NCBI RefSeq assembly: GCF_000424585.1 | Contig: NZ_KE384211.1 | Location: forward strand, 124,001-188,000 | Source of the DNA: Butyrivibrio sp. MC2013 | Lineage (GTDB): Bacteria > Bacillota > Clostridia > Lachnospirales > Lachnospiraceae | Length of the DNA: 64,000 nucleotides | Direction of reading: 5' to 3' | In this document: positions 55,531 through 64,000 of the stretch, in pieces | How the letters are laid out: every line of letters begins with the position of its first letter | Numbering within the stretch: position 1 is the first letter of the stretch | The notes under the pieces: generated by a model | What the model saw: only the letters and a program-made list of their open reading frames with translations | The model's database searches: none | What the model was told of the DNA's origin: nothing | Made by a program: the position numbers and the translations under genes

Positions 55531-56676
55531 TCAAACTCGCCCTTTAAGTTTATAAACATATGCCAATACTTCTGCTACTGCCTTGTAGAGCTCAGGAGGT
55601 ATGAACTCGCCTATATCCACACTGGAGTATAGCATTCTGGCAAGGGGTTTATTTTCAACTATCTCAATATTGTTTTCCGCAGCCGCTTCTCTGATCTTCA
55701 TGGCAATATGATCGGCACCCTTGGCAATGACTCTGGGCGCAGGATCATTGTCCTGATCATATGCTATTGCCACAGCATAGTGAGTAGGGTTAGTGATGAC
55801 CACGTCAGCCTTGGGGAGATTCTGCATCATCCTTCGCTGGGAGGCTTCTCTCATCTTCTGCTTCTGCTTTGCCTTAACAGCAGGATCTCCTTCGGAATTC
55901 TTGTATTCATCCTTGACTTCCTGCTTGGTCATCTTCATGTCTTCATGGAATTTGCGTTTCTGGTATATGAAATCAATGGCTGCAATGAGAAAGTATACAG
56001 CCGAGCATTTAATGCCTATCTCAATGATCAGATCACCCATAAAAGCAATGGCCTGCTTTAGTGGAATATCATAGAGAAGGAAAATGGATTCCTCTCTTCC
56101 TTTTACCGTAATATATACTACCACTGATAATAATGTGATCTTAAGTATAGCCTTTAAAAGATTAAATAGTGACTGTACCGAAAATATCCTCTTAAAGCCG
56201 CTAATGGGACTAAGCTTATTAAACTTAGGCTTCATGGGCTCCCAGGTAACCTTAAAGCCTATCTGAAGATAATTGGCCAAAAGGACTATAGCGCAGCCAA
56301 TGAGCAAAAAAGGAAGTATGAGCACTCCAACATTTATGATCATGGAATTGATAGAGCTCTTAAGGGCCATTACAGGGACCCTGCCCTCCTCCATCCTGAT
56401 GGTATGAGGGATATCATTATAGATTTTCTGAAATACATTAAGGATCCTAAGTCCCATAAATGACAACAGGAATCTGAGCATAACAAAAAAAGCAAGAAGA
56501 TCAGCTGCAATAGATATCTCCTGACTCTTGGCTACCTGCCCTTTTTTGCGGGCATCCTGCAATCTCTTGCTGGTAGGCTCCTCAGTCTTGGCGCCGCCGG
56601 GGCCCTGCTTGGCAAAGAACTGCAGATTGTATTTAATTAGATTTTCCCTGCCGGGGGCAGCCATAAGAATATCCAT
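55531..56676 (-). CDS. flhB: Flagellar export switch protein FlhB
   Basis: 381 residues. Four membrane segments are followed by the autocleaving cytoplasmic domain with NPTH at 296-299 in VITNPTHYAVAIAYD. FlhB cleaves itself there to switch export from rod/hook to filament proteins. The N-terminus (TEEPTSKRLQDARKKGQVAK) is typical. An ATG twelve bases further in is an alternative start. Follows fliR by 14 bases. Confidence 0.97.
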   Translation of the reverse strand: MDILMAAPGRENLIKYNLQFFAKQGPGGAKTEEPTSKRLQDARKKGQVAKSQEISIAADLLAFFVMLRFLLSFMGLRILNVFQKIYNDIPHTIRMEEGRVPVMALKSSINSMIINVGVLILPFLLIGCAIVLLANYLQIGFKVTWEPMKPKFNKLSPISGFKRIFSVQSLFNLLKAILKITLLSVVVYITVKGREESIFLLYDIPLKQAIAFMGDLIIEIGIKCSAVYFLIAAIDFIYQKRKFHEDMKMTKQEVKDEYKNSEGDPAVKAKQKQKMREASQRRMMQNLPKADVVITNPTHYAVAIAYDQDNDPAPRVIAKGADHIAMKIREAAAENNIEIVENKPLARMLYSSVDIGEFIPPELYKAVAEVLAYVYKLKGRV

Positions 56677-56690
56677 GCCTCTAGCACTCC

Positions 56691-57473
56691 CTAGGGGCTG
56701 ATGGAGCTTGCAAACTGTGTCATCAGCTCCCTCATCCTGTCAAATACAAATTCCGATACTCCGGAAAGCATAAAGCTGGTTGTAAAGAGTATGAACAGTC
56801 CAACCAGTATCTTGATCTGGATACCAACTGCAAACATATTGAGCTGAGGTGATACCTTGGCCAAGATACCAAGGATCATATTAACGGAAAAGGTCACTAT
56901 AAATACTGGAAGAGTGATCCTAAAGCCTATGACCATATAGTCCTTCATAAATTCCACAATGGTCCCCAGCATTAGATGAGAATGAGGCACCATGCCGCTC
57001 ACAGGGATCAGCACAAAGGAATCCGCAAGCGCATCCAAAAGGAATCTGTACATACCACTGATAATGAGAGTGACCATGAGAAACTGCTGATAGAGAACAC
57101 CCGAAATGGTGACCTGCTGGCTGCTGCCGGGATCCATGACAGATACCATGGAAAGACCTGTCATCATATCTACTATCTGACCGGCAAAAGCACCTATCTG
57201 CATACACAAAAGTGCCGAGAAGGCAATGATAAAGCCTGTCATCAGCTCTTTGATGACCATCACCAAATAGCCAAATACAGAATTATAATAGACAGGATCA
57301 GGTCTGATTGTCATAAAAATGGCAGAAGCTGTAAAAAGCGAAATAGCCACTTTGACCATATTTGGAATACCTCTGGCACTAAAAAAGGGCGCAACAAACA
57401 CAAACGCCGACACCCTCATGACTACGAGCAAAAAATATTCCAGATCTCCATAGCTAAAACTAATATCCAGCAC
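56691..57473 (-). CDS. fliR: Flagellar export gate protein FliR
   Basis: 260 residues, five or six membrane segments and the FliR patterns VFVAPFFSARGIPNMVK and QIVDMMTGLSMVSVMDP. FliR joins FliP and FliQ in the export pore. The start is GTG at 57471-57473, five bases after AAGGTG; no in-frame ATG lies close. It overlaps no gene but begins five bases past the fliQ stop. Confidence 0.96.
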   Translation of the reverse strand: MLDISFSYGDLEYFLLVVMRVSAFVFVAPFFSARGIPNMVKVAISLFTASAIFMTIRPDPVYYNSVFGYLVMVIKELMTGFIIAFSALLCMQIGAFAGQIVDMMTGLSMVSVMDPGSSQQVTISGVLYQQFLMVTLIISGMYRFLLDALADSFVLIPVSGMVPHSHLMLGTIVEFMKDYMVIGFRITLPVFIVTFSVNMILGILAKVSPQLNMFAVGIQIKILVGLFILFTTSFMLSGVSEFVFDRMRELMTQFASSISP

Positions 57474-57477
57474 TTTT

Positions 57478-57747
57478 TCACCTTATGTAGATTGAGAAAT
57501 TAGTCCAAAGCTGATACATAAAATCCGTGATCTGTGTACCCATCCAGTTGCCAAGAAGAATGATGCCCGCAAAGGTAAGAAGTACCTTGGGCACAAAGGT
57601 CAGTGTCTGCTCCTGGATAGATGTAACAGTCTGAAATACAGACACTATAAGACCTGTTATAAGAGATACCAGGAGTATGGGCGCAGATACCTTGATCACT
57701 ATAAAGAGACCTTCTCTGATAATATTGCTGACAACAGAAGCATCCAT
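57478..57747 (-). CDS. fliQ: Flagellar export gate protein FliQ
   Basis: 89 residues, the normal FliQ length, with two membrane segments (LFIVIKVSAPILLVSLITGL and VLLTFAGIILLGNWMG) and the loop VFQTVTSIQEQTLTFVPK. The ATG at 57745-57747 is preferred because the 20 codons before it are not family-like and a GAGG site lies upstream. Between fliP and fliR, in the usual order. Confidence 0.96.
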   Translation of the reverse strand: MDASVVSNIIREGLFIVIKVSAPILLVSLITGLIVSVFQTVTSIQEQTLTFVPKVLLTFAGIILLGNWMGTQITDFMYQLWTNFSIYIR

Positions 57748-57820
57748 AATCCACATCCTCTTTTCAAAATAAAAGCAAACTGTAAACCAATCAGTACATA
57801 GCTCCATATCCGGAGAATGA

Positions 57821-58759
57821 TCAAATAAAAGTCTTCACAACAGAACCGATTATCAGATTCCATCCGTCTGCCAGTACAAAAAGCAGTATCTTAAAGGGCA
57901 TCGATATAGTGGTAGGCGGCAACATCATCATACCCATGGACATCAGTACAGATGCCACAACCATATCTATCACTACAAATGGTATATAGATGAGGAAGCC
58001 TATGATAAAGCCTGTTCGCAGCTCTGATATCATAAACGAAGGAACAAGAACAGATGTGGGTATCCCTTTAAGAGTACCGTCCCAATCTGTACCACTCATC
58101 TCCATAAAAAGCTCTACATCTTTTCGCTGAGTCTGAGGATACATAAATTCTCTGATAGGCTCCATGGCAGCATCAAGAGCTTCCTGCTGGGTGAGCTCGC
58201 CATTATCAAAGGGAACAATGGCATCATTATATACAGCAAGTATAGTAGGCTGCATGATATAAAAAGTAAGGAATAAAGCAAGGCCCACCATGACCATATT
58301 AGGCGGAGCAGTCTGAGTATTAAGAGCAGTACGGGTAAAATGAAGAACAAGGATGATCCTCGTAAAGGAGGTCATCATCACGATAAGAGACGGAGCCAGC
58401 GCCAAAAGGGTCAGAGTGATCAGTATCCTTAAGGGACCGCTGATAGAGCCGTTGCCATTTTCATAGGTCACTGTCACATAATTGGCAATATTAAGTTCCG
58501 AGAGATCATCAGCACTTTGAGCGCTGCCGGGCTCATTTATATTGGTCCTGACGCCCTGACTGCCTGTGAGATTGCTCTCTCTTTCTCTTGTAGGATCCGA
58601 TATAGAAGTATCTGTGATCTCAGTAGGCACTTCTGTAGCCCCTGCAGTCACAGGAAGGACAATAAAAAGAAAAGCTCCGCATACCAAAGCGATCAAGGAG
58701 CTTACAATAGCCCTATGCAAATAGCTTTTTAGCATATTGTGATTATTTGATCCGGTCAT
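57821..58759 (-). CDS. fliP: Flagellar export gate protein FliP
   Basis: 312 residues. A cleavable-looking N-terminal hydrophobic segment and a Thr/Ser-rich linker precede the FliP core: LALAPSLIVMMTSFTRIILV, TAPPNMVMVGLALFLTF, ELRTGFIIGFLIYIPFVVID and MGMMMLPPTTISMPFKILLF. FliP forms the pentameric ring of the export gate. It is longer than in E. coli at the N-terminus. Confidence 0.97.
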   Translation of the reverse strand: MTGSNNHNMLKSYLHRAIVSSLIALVCGAFLFIVLPVTAGATEVPTEITDTSISDPTRERESNLTGSQGVRTNINEPGSAQSADDLSELNIANYVTVTYENGNGSISGPLRILITLTLLALAPSLIVMMTSFTRIILVLHFTRTALNTQTAPPNMVMVGLALFLTFYIMQPTILAVYNDAIVPFDNGELTQQEALDAAMEPIREFMYPQTQRKDVELFMEMSGTDWDGTLKGIPTSVLVPSFMISELRTGFIIGFLIYIPFVVIDMVVASVLMSMGMMMLPPTTISMPFKILLFVLADGWNLIIGSVVKTFI

Positions 58760-58847
58760 GCTCCCTTATCTCCCCTCATAACCAGTCAATAGAAAATATA
58801 CAAACAGAAAATGTACAAAAAAGATAAACGGGAGAATCCCGTCTATC

Positions 58848-59204
58848 TTAGTTTTTGTCAGAACCGCCGACAAGACCTGCGGCATTTTTAAAGATATCCT
58901 TAAATGAAAGTCCTATAGAAGGACTCTCATTTTCAGGAATCGTTATTTCGTTTGCATCAAGCTCGCAGAGCTTTTCTGTGGAATCCTTGCTGACCGCAAG
59001 ACAAACATACTTCTCTCCGATCTTCAGGATCTGGACATACTGGCTCTGAGAGATCCTATAGGTCTCAACCACACTTATGTTAGAGCCTGCAGTCTTCACT
59101 TTTTGCCAGGAAGCAAGCCATTTGGTGACCAGATAGGTCAGCCCAACCACCAGCAGGAATATCAAAAGGACGGTAAAGAACTGAGCATATCCTGCCGCGT
59201 CCAT
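58848..59204 (-). CDS. fliO: Flagellar export accessory protein FliO
   Basis: 118 residues. A single membrane segment (FFTVLLIFLLVVGLTYLVTK) is followed by a small soluble domain (VVETYRISQSQYVQILKIGE, KYVCLAVSKDS). FliO helps FliP assemble. The ATG overlaps the cheY stop (TAATG), so the two are coupled, and fliP starts 88 bases later. Confidence 0.93.
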   Translation of the reverse strand: MDAAGYAQFFTVLLIFLLVVGLTYLVTKWLASWQKVKTAGSNISVVETYRISQSQYVQILKIGEKYVCLAVSKDSTEKLCELDANEITIPENESPSIGLSFKDIFKNAAGLVGGSDKN

Positions 59205-59566
59205 TATCCCAGAACCTTCTGAACAGCTTCCAGAACACGGTCAGCCTGGAAAGGCTTAACTATGAAATCACGAGCGCCGGACTGGATGGCTTCAACAACC
59301 ATGGCCTGTTGTCCCATTGCAGAGCACATAATCACTACAGCCTTGGGATCTGTCTCTTTGATCTTCTTGAGCGCCTGGATACCGTCCATCTCGGGCATTG
59401 TGATATCCATCAGTACCAGATCGGGATGAACTTCGTTATATTTCTCAACTGCCTTAGCACCGTTCTCTGCTTCACCTGCGACATTGTAGCCGTTCTTTGT
59501 CAAAATGTCCTTGATCATCATTCTCATGAAAGCTGCATCATCACAAACTAAAACATTCTTTGCCAT
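59204..59566 (-). CDS. cheY: Chemotaxis response regulator CheY
   Basis: 120 residues, a single receiver domain: VLVCDDAAFMRMM, phosphorylated Asp in LVLMDITMPEMDG, MCSAMGQ, and Lys in IVKPFQADR. Phospho-CheY binds FliM/FliY to change motor direction and is dephosphorylated by CheC and FliY. The ATG at 59564-59566 has GGAGACTTGGCG upstream; the TTG two codons earlier does not. A sigma-28-like promoter lies about 80 bases upstream, so cheY can start its own transcript. Confidence 0.96.
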   Translation of the reverse strand: MAKNVLVCDDAAFMRMMIKDILTKNGYNVAGEAENGAKAVEKYNEVHPDLVLMDITMPEMDGIQALKKIKETDPKAVVIMCSAMGQQAMVVEAIQSGARDFIVKPFQADRVLEAVQKVLG

Positions 59567-59644
59567 CGCCAAGTCTCCATTTCTTTAGATTGTAGGTAGC
59601 TCCGGGGGAGCTGAATAAACCACCTTATAAATGGTTACATAATA

Positions 59645-59671
59645 GTATCGGCAGGTACAAACATAACTTTA
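59645..59671 (-). promoter_or_regulatory. Sigma-28-type promoter upstream of cheY
   Basis: On the minus strand TAAAGTTA (59664-59671), an 11-base spacer and GCCGATAC (59645-59652), against the known consensus TAAAGTTT-N11-GCCGATAA. Both halves match 7 of 8 positions and the spacing is exact. It points at cheY-fliO, and lies in the only long gap (240 bases, 59567-59806) in this part of the operon. Confidence 0.75.
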
Positions 59672-59806
59672 ATAAAATATTATAAAACGTATAAAAATTT
59701 CTCTTATATTGATAATAACACAATTTTCGGGTAACAAGATATTTTTTTTGAAAACTTAGGTGAAATTTTTGTGGGAAATACTGCTTTCTTGATATAGTTT
59801 TCTCGT

Positions 59807-61006
59807 CTACTTCACTATTTCCGTAACTCTCACGCCGAAGCTTTCCTCAATTACTACTACCTCGCCCTTTGCCACAAACTTGCCGTTGACCAGTACGTCA
59901 ACAGGTTCGCCTGCAACCTTATCCAGCTCTATGATGGTACCCGGCGAGAAATCCAGGATATCCGATATAGGCTTGTGAGTACGTCCCAGCTCTACCGTTA
60001 CCTCCAAAGGTACATCCTTAATAAGGGATATATTCTCTCCTCCGGGGGCTATGCCGGCATCCATGCTGAAATTCTGGAAGGAGGCAGGCTGCACGTTCAT
60101 ATTGGGCTGAGGCATCATCTGCGGCTGCTGGTACATGGGCTGCTGGTACATAGGCTGAGGCATAGGCTGGCCCATGGGAGGAGCATCCATAGTAGGTGCA
60201 GGCATTGGCGCAGGTGCAGGGGCGGGAGCAGGTGCCGGAGCAGGTTCAGGAGCTGAAGAAGTGCTTACAGAAGCAGCCAGATCCTCTCCTGCACTGGAGA
60301 TAAAGGTATCATACAGGCTCTTTGCAAAATCTATAGGATAGAGCTGCATGATAGAGGAATCCACAAGATCACCGATCTGCATCTTAAAGGAGATACGTAC
60401 AAAGGTACCCCTTAAGAATTCTGCGATCTCGCCGGGATCTGTATCCATAGCCTCAAGGAAAGTTGCCTGAGGCGGTGAGATATCAACCTTTTGATTGATC
60501 ATAGATGAAAGAGCCGTAGCCGAAGCACCCATCATCTGGTTCATGGCCTCTGATATAGCTGAGAGCTGCAGCTCTCCTATCTCAGAGCCTTCAATATTGG
60601 TACCATCTCCGCCCATCATCAGATCCGTGATGATCATAACATCACGCTCTTTGAGGATCATGATGTTACTGCCGTCAAGACCTATGGTGTATTTGATCTG
60701 TACAAATACGCAAGGCTTTTCGTACTCGTTCATGAGCTTTTCCCAGTTACACAGCTCAACACGAGGCGTAGTGATATTTACCTTCTGATTGACCAGAGAA
60801 AATAGCGTGGTCGCAGAAGATCCCATACTGATATTGGCTACTTCACCAATGGCATCCTTTTCTGTATCATTGAGCAGATTCTCATCTATCTCACTGCTCA
60901 TGGCTGCAGCTGCCAGGTCACCATCCGATGAGCCGCCCACGTTGCCCGAAGTGTCCATCCCTTCCAATAGGGCATTGATCTCGTCCTGAGAAAGAGTCCC
61001 ATCCAT
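59807..61006 (-). CDS. fliY: Flagellar motor switch phosphatase FliY
   Basis: 399 residues. The N-terminus LSQDEINALLEGM is the CheY-binding peptide. Two CheC-type phosphatase signatures follow (DAIGEVANISMGSSATTL and SAISEAMNQMMGASATAL, each with the D/S..E..N..P pattern), then a Pro/Ala/Met/Gln-rich linker (~250-310), and the FliN/SpoA C-ring domain (VPLEVTVELGRTHKPISDI, FSPGTIIELDKVAGEPVDV). It acts as switch component and CheY-P phosphatase. Four bases after the fliM stop. Confidence 0.96.
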   Translation of the reverse strand: MDGTLSQDEINALLEGMDTSGNVGGSSDGDLAAAAMSSEIDENLLNDTEKDAIGEVANISMGSSATTLFSLVNQKVNITTPRVELCNWEKLMNEYEKPCVFVQIKYTIGLDGSNIMILKERDVMIITDLMMGGDGTNIEGSEIGELQLSAISEAMNQMMGASATALSSMINQKVDISPPQATFLEAMDTDPGEIAEFLRGTFVRISFKMQIGDLVDSSIMQLYPIDFAKSLYDTFISSAGEDLAASVSTSSAPEPAPAPAPAPAPAPMPAPTMDAPPMGQPMPQPMYQQPMYQQPQMMPQPNMNVQPASFQNFSMDAGIAPGGENISLIKDVPLEVTVELGRTHKPISDILDFSPGTIIELDKVAGEPVDVLVNGKFVAKGEVVVIEESFGVRVTEIVK

Positions 61007-61009
61007 CCC

Positions 61010-61990
61010 TTATTCCTCCTCTCTGATTACAGAAGTAACTCTTACAGCATACTTATTATCCGAAGTACCCGGGAGTGCAGTGAATTTATCTATATCTCCT
61101 ACATAGATATGCATCTCATCACTGACTCGTGAATCCAGGCGGATAATATCTCCCTGTTGCAGCTGTACAAAATCACTGACTGATACCTGACATTTTCCAA
61201 GGACTGCCTTGACGGGTACATCTACATGTCTCACCAGAGACTCCAGATATTCCACATCATTCTCATCATTTTGCTTTTGCATGGATGAGAACCAATACTT
61301 GGTATTGAGTCTGTCCATAACACTCTCAAGAGTAAAGAAAGGAAGACAGAAGTTCATAAGACCTTCAACCTCGCCAATCTTGATATTGAGAGTGACGATA
61401 GCGATCATATCGGTTGGTGAGATGACCTGAGCGAACTGGGGATTAGTCTCGATCCTGTCCAAAAGCGGATCGATAGACACTACGTTTTCCCAGGGTTCAA
61501 CCAGCTGTTGTACACAGATGGTTACCATTTTTTCGATAAGGGGCATCTCTATATCAGTAAAAGAACGAGGCCTGTCCAGAGTACTGCCTTCTCCTCCCAG
61601 CATCCTGTCAATAAAGGCAAAGCCCAGATTGGACTGTACCTCCAGGATGATCTGTCCCTGCAAAGGATTAAAATTGACAATACCCAGAATAACAGGATTG
61701 GACAGAGCATTTGAAAACTCGGAGAAGGTAACGGTCTCTGAGTTTTCCACCGTTATGATTACATTTTTTCGGAGATAAAGAGGAAGCGTGGTTGAAAGGA
61801 GACGACCGTAATGCTCATATATGATCTCCAGAGTACGCAGGTGCTCTTTTGAGAACTTGGCCGGACGTTTAAAGTCATAATCCTTGACCTTTTTTTCGTC
61901 GGCCCTGGACATCTCCTCAACATCAAGCTCACCGGTAGATAACGCCGCAAGTAGGTTATCTATCTCACTTTGGCTTAGTACATCACTCAA
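61010..61990 (-). CDS. fliM: Flagellar motor switch protein FliM
   Basis: 326 residues. The CheY-binding N-terminal peptide LSQSEIDNLLAAL is followed by the FliM middle domain (FSKEHLRTLEIIYEHYGRLL, FIDRMLGGEG) and a C-terminal SpoA domain (VPVKAVLGKCQVSVSDF). The start is a TTG at 61988-61990; the in-frame sequence from there (MSDVLSQSEI when initiated) fits the family. The ATG nearby at 61981-61983 is out of frame. A GAGGTGAG site lies upstream. Confidence 0.95.
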   Translation of the reverse strand: MSDVLSQSEIDNLLAALSTGELDVEEMSRADEKKVKDYDFKRPAKFSKEHLRTLEIIYEHYGRLLSTTLPLYLRKNVIITVENSETVTFSEFSNALSNPVILGIVNFNPLQGQIILEVQSNLGFAFIDRMLGGEGSTLDRPRSFTDIEMPLIEKMVTICVQQLVEPWENVVSIDPLLDRIETNPQFAQVISPTDMIAIVTLNIKIGEVEGLMNFCLPFFTLESVMDRLNTKYWFSSMQKQNDENDVEYLESLVRHVDVPVKAVLGKCQVSVSDFVQLQQGDIIRLDSRVSDEMHIYVGDIDKFTALPGTSDNKYAVRVTSVIREEE

Positions 61991-62068
61991 ATTATTCTCA
62001 CCTCACTCCCCTATATGAGAATAGCTCTACAGGCCAGCATCTTTTTCCTTACAAGCTCTTTATCAGGC

Positions 62069-62611
62069 TTATGTTGTCAGGAATGAGCTGAAGCTGACTT
62101 CGATAATGAACGCAGATGAGAAATAGTCCTGAAGCGTCTCAAGGATCTCTGTCTGCATGGTCTCTTTGATATTCTGAGGATCCTGGGTTATCTGCTCGTA
62201 GGTATATTTGCCGACTACATCATTGATCTTACTCTTGATAACACTGACATTACCCTCCATGATCTCGGCAGTACCATATGTCTCATAGTCGGCATTGACA
62301 GTATCCATGGTAAGTGTCACGCTGCAGGCCAGGTAATGTACCTTATCATCCTGAGAGCTGAGAGCTATGGTCACATCAGTGATATCATAGTTTGCTCTCT
62401 CATTGGCAGGAACGTTGGTGGCATCTCTGCCAAAACCTGAAGCATTGCCCGCGCCGCCTCCGGCTTCAAGCTCAACAGCTGCAGCTATATCAGATACAAC
62501 AGCTGCAGTCTTGGAGTTGGTCTGAAGAACAGAGACCATCATAATGGCTGTGAGTACAATATTGATGATCAGTAGTGCCAAAATAATGATGGATAACATA
62601 TTTCTCTTCAT
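62069..62611 (-). CDS. fliL: Flagellar basal body-associated protein FliL
   Basis: About 180 residues. One N-terminal membrane segment (MLSIIILALLIINIVLTAIM) is followed by a periplasmic/external domain ending EVSFSSFLTT. FliL stabilises the stators around the motor. The ATG at 62609-62611 has a GAGG site six bases upstream; the GTG four codons earlier is not needed. Between motB and fliM. Confidence 0.9.
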   Translation of the reverse strand: MKRNMLSIIILALLIINIVLTAIMMVSVLQTNSKTAAVVSDIAAAVELEAGGGAGNASGFGRDATNVPANERANYDITDVTIALSSQDDKVHYLACSVTLTMDTVNADYETYGTAEIMEGNVSVIKSKINDVVGKYTYEQITQDPQNIKETMQTEILETLQDYFSSAFIIEVSFSSFLTT

Positions 62612-62625
62612 GTCTGACCTCACTA

Positions 62626-63531
62626 TCAGTAATTTGCACTAAGAGGATTATAGATCCTGATCACTACTCTCCTGTTCCTGGATCTACCCTCTTCTGTAGA
62701 GTTATCAGCTACAGGTACATAGGCTCCTCTGCCGGAATGCTTGATATTGGAAGCATCTATGCCTGTATGCTCCAGGATATAGTAGAATACCGAAAGCGCC
62801 CTTGCTGATGACAGTTCATCATTACTTGAAAAGGATGAATTATGTATAGGAACATTATCAGTATGACCTTCTATCTCAATTGTGCCCCCTGCATAACTCT
62901 CAAGGACCTGTCCCACTTTATCAAGTACAGGATAGGCATCCTCTGATATTGTAGCCTTGCCGGATGCAAAGAGGAGCGAACCTGAGATGGTCAGCTCCAC
63001 ATACTGACTGCTGTAATCCAGGATTACATCAGATATTACTTCCTCTGCAGTCAGTTCAGCCAGCTCTTCCTCAGTCATACCCTGCTGAAGATCGCCTTCA
63101 ATAGCCTCTGCCATTTCCTTGGAGGCTTCCATCTGCTCCTGTTCTACTTCAGCTCTGGCATCTGAATTTGCATTTTGACTTTGCTCGCTTGTACCGTCCT
63201 CGCTCATAGACTGATCACCCTCCTGGGCTTCAGTCATATCCTCCGCTTCTCCCGAGGCGGCATTACCCATAGAGGATGTATATGCAGACAGTGCATTAAG
63301 CTGAGATACACCGTCTCCTACAAGCGCTCCCTTGCCCAAAGCGTTTTCGCCTCCGTTGAATATACTAAAGGCTGATGCAAAGGATGCAGCTGCTTCTTCG
63401 AACTTTGCAGCGTCCATAGTGGACATTGAAAAGAGAAGAACGAAGAAGCACAGGAGCAGGTTCATCAGATCACCGAAGGTACCCACCCATGCAGGCGACC
63501 CTTTCGGGGGCTCTTCTTCCCGTTTTTTCAT
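62626..63531 (-). CDS. motB: Flagellar stator protein MotB
   Basis: 301 residues. The N-terminal membrane segment holds the proton/sodium-binding Asp in TFGDLMNLLLCFFVLLFSM. A low-complexity linker and an OmpA-like peptidoglycan-binding domain follow (IEIEGHTDNVPI, SSARALSVFYYI, GRSRNRRVVIRI). MotB anchors the stator to the cell wall. It follows motA by 17 bases. Confidence 0.96.
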   Translation of the reverse strand: MKKREEEPPKGSPAWVGTFGDLMNLLLCFFVLLFSMSTMDAAKFEEAAASFASAFSIFNGGENALGKGALVGDGVSQLNALSAYTSSMGNAASGEAEDMTEAQEGDQSMSEDGTSEQSQNANSDARAEVEQEQMEASKEMAEAIEGDLQQGMTEEELAELTAEEVISDVILDYSSQYVELTISGSLLFASGKATISEDAYPVLDKVGQVLESYAGGTIEIEGHTDNVPIHNSSFSSNDELSSARALSVFYYILEHTGIDASNIKHSGRGAYVPVADNSTEEGRSRNRRVVIRIYNPLSANY

Positions 63532-63548
63532 ATTATCTTCTCCGTTTA

Positions 63549-64000
63549 TTACTCGCCTGAACCGTTAGCAGCGTTATATGCTGCCTGATCGGCAGGGCTC
63601 ATAAATGCCTTAAGCTTCTCTTCTGTAACTCTGGGGTTCTCTCCTGCCTGTATGGACAGGATTCCTTCCACCATTACTCCTTTATAGGTCAGTTCCTTTT
63701 CATTGTTCAGTTTCAGTTTATTGGAAACAGGGAAGCACACCCAGTTGGCCAGCGCCGAACCATAGAAGGTTGTGATAAGAGCAACTGCCATGTTTGGTCC
63801 CAGGGCTGATGCATCCGACATGTTGTTCAGCATGTTTACCAGACCTACAAGGGTACCGATCATACCCCAGGCAGGTCCCTGGGCTCCTATATCCTCCCAG
63901 AGCTTGATGCCTACTTTGTGTCTTCCGTCTATAGATTCGATCTCTGCTTCCAGAATAGCCCTTACCAGCTCAGGTTCTGTACCATCTGCCGTTAGTACCA
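63549..64000 (-). CDS. motA: Flagellar stator protein MotA (5' end outside window)
   Basis: The C-terminal ~150 residues are visible; the gene enters from the right edge. The signature GAQGPAWGMIGTLVGLVNML with the TGPS-type proline region, and the cytoplasmic part LEAEIESIDGRHKVGIKLWE (where conserved charged residues meet FliG), identify MotA. Together with MotB it forms the ion channel that drives the motor. It is upstream of the whole operon shown here. Confidence 0.93.
   Translation of the reverse strand, partial: VLTADGTEPELVRAILEAEIESIDGRHKVGIKLWEDIGAQGPAWGMIGTLVGLVNMLNNMSDASALGPNMAVALITTFYGSALANWVCFPVSNKLKLNNEKELTYKGVMVEGILSIQAGENPRVTEEKLKAFMSPADQAAYNAANGSGE

Overview
The window looks like the chromosome of a motile, low-to-mid GC Firmicute, most likely a Lachnospiraceae member of the Butyrivibrio/Roseburia type (inference). 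The grounds are the Gram-positive flagellar order with FliY, CheC, CheD, FlhF, FlhG and sigma-28 in one operon, strong AGGAGG ribosome sites, a MetA with the acetyl-CoA-type residue, lipobox lipoproteins and a fused 2-hydroxyacyl-CoA dehydratase-activase-like protein. Nearly all genes are on the minus strand.

Layout. 1-1807: a membrane EAL protein running off the left edge, behind a sigma-28-like promoter. 2035-4690: a metal-efflux operon (HMA protein, P-type ATPase, ArsR sensor) with an operator/promoter. 4893-14516: a seven-gene exopolysaccharide operon. 14718-16019: a GH13 enzyme. 16079-18203: a membrane diguanylate cyclase behind a c-di-GMP-I riboswitch and terminator. 18405-20101: a sigma-like protein and a rhomboid-like protein. 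20426-24739: a giant activase-like protein. 24859-29517: small lipoprotein, PatB/MalY aminotransferase, SUKH-like protein, rhodanese lipoprotein and a small hypothetical protein. 29691-33519: rluF-like, ligA and metA. 33790-37234: mecA-like, ohrR-like and minCDE. 37633-39602: rpsB-tsf. 39631-64000: flagellar/chemotaxis operon from motA (right edge) to sigma-28 and three accessory genes.

The genes form a c-di-GMP and motility network: an EAL protein, a GGDEF protein with no visible I-site, a c-di-GMP riboswitch upstream of that same GGDEF gene, a PilZ/YcgR brake inside the flagellar operon, and two sigma-28-like promoters (before the EAL gene and before cheY) that could respond to the sigma-28 encoded in the operon.

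Two repeat families stand out. One is a 145-bp multi-hairpin element in four intergenic copies; two are identical and the others differ from them at one or two positions. The other is a 28-30-bp hairpin repeat array in two places, between ycgR and cheB and between rluF and ligA, with compensatory changes in its stem. No transposase is visible. Many starts below differ from the longest open frame because a better-placed ATG or GTG with a ribosome site lies inside it.
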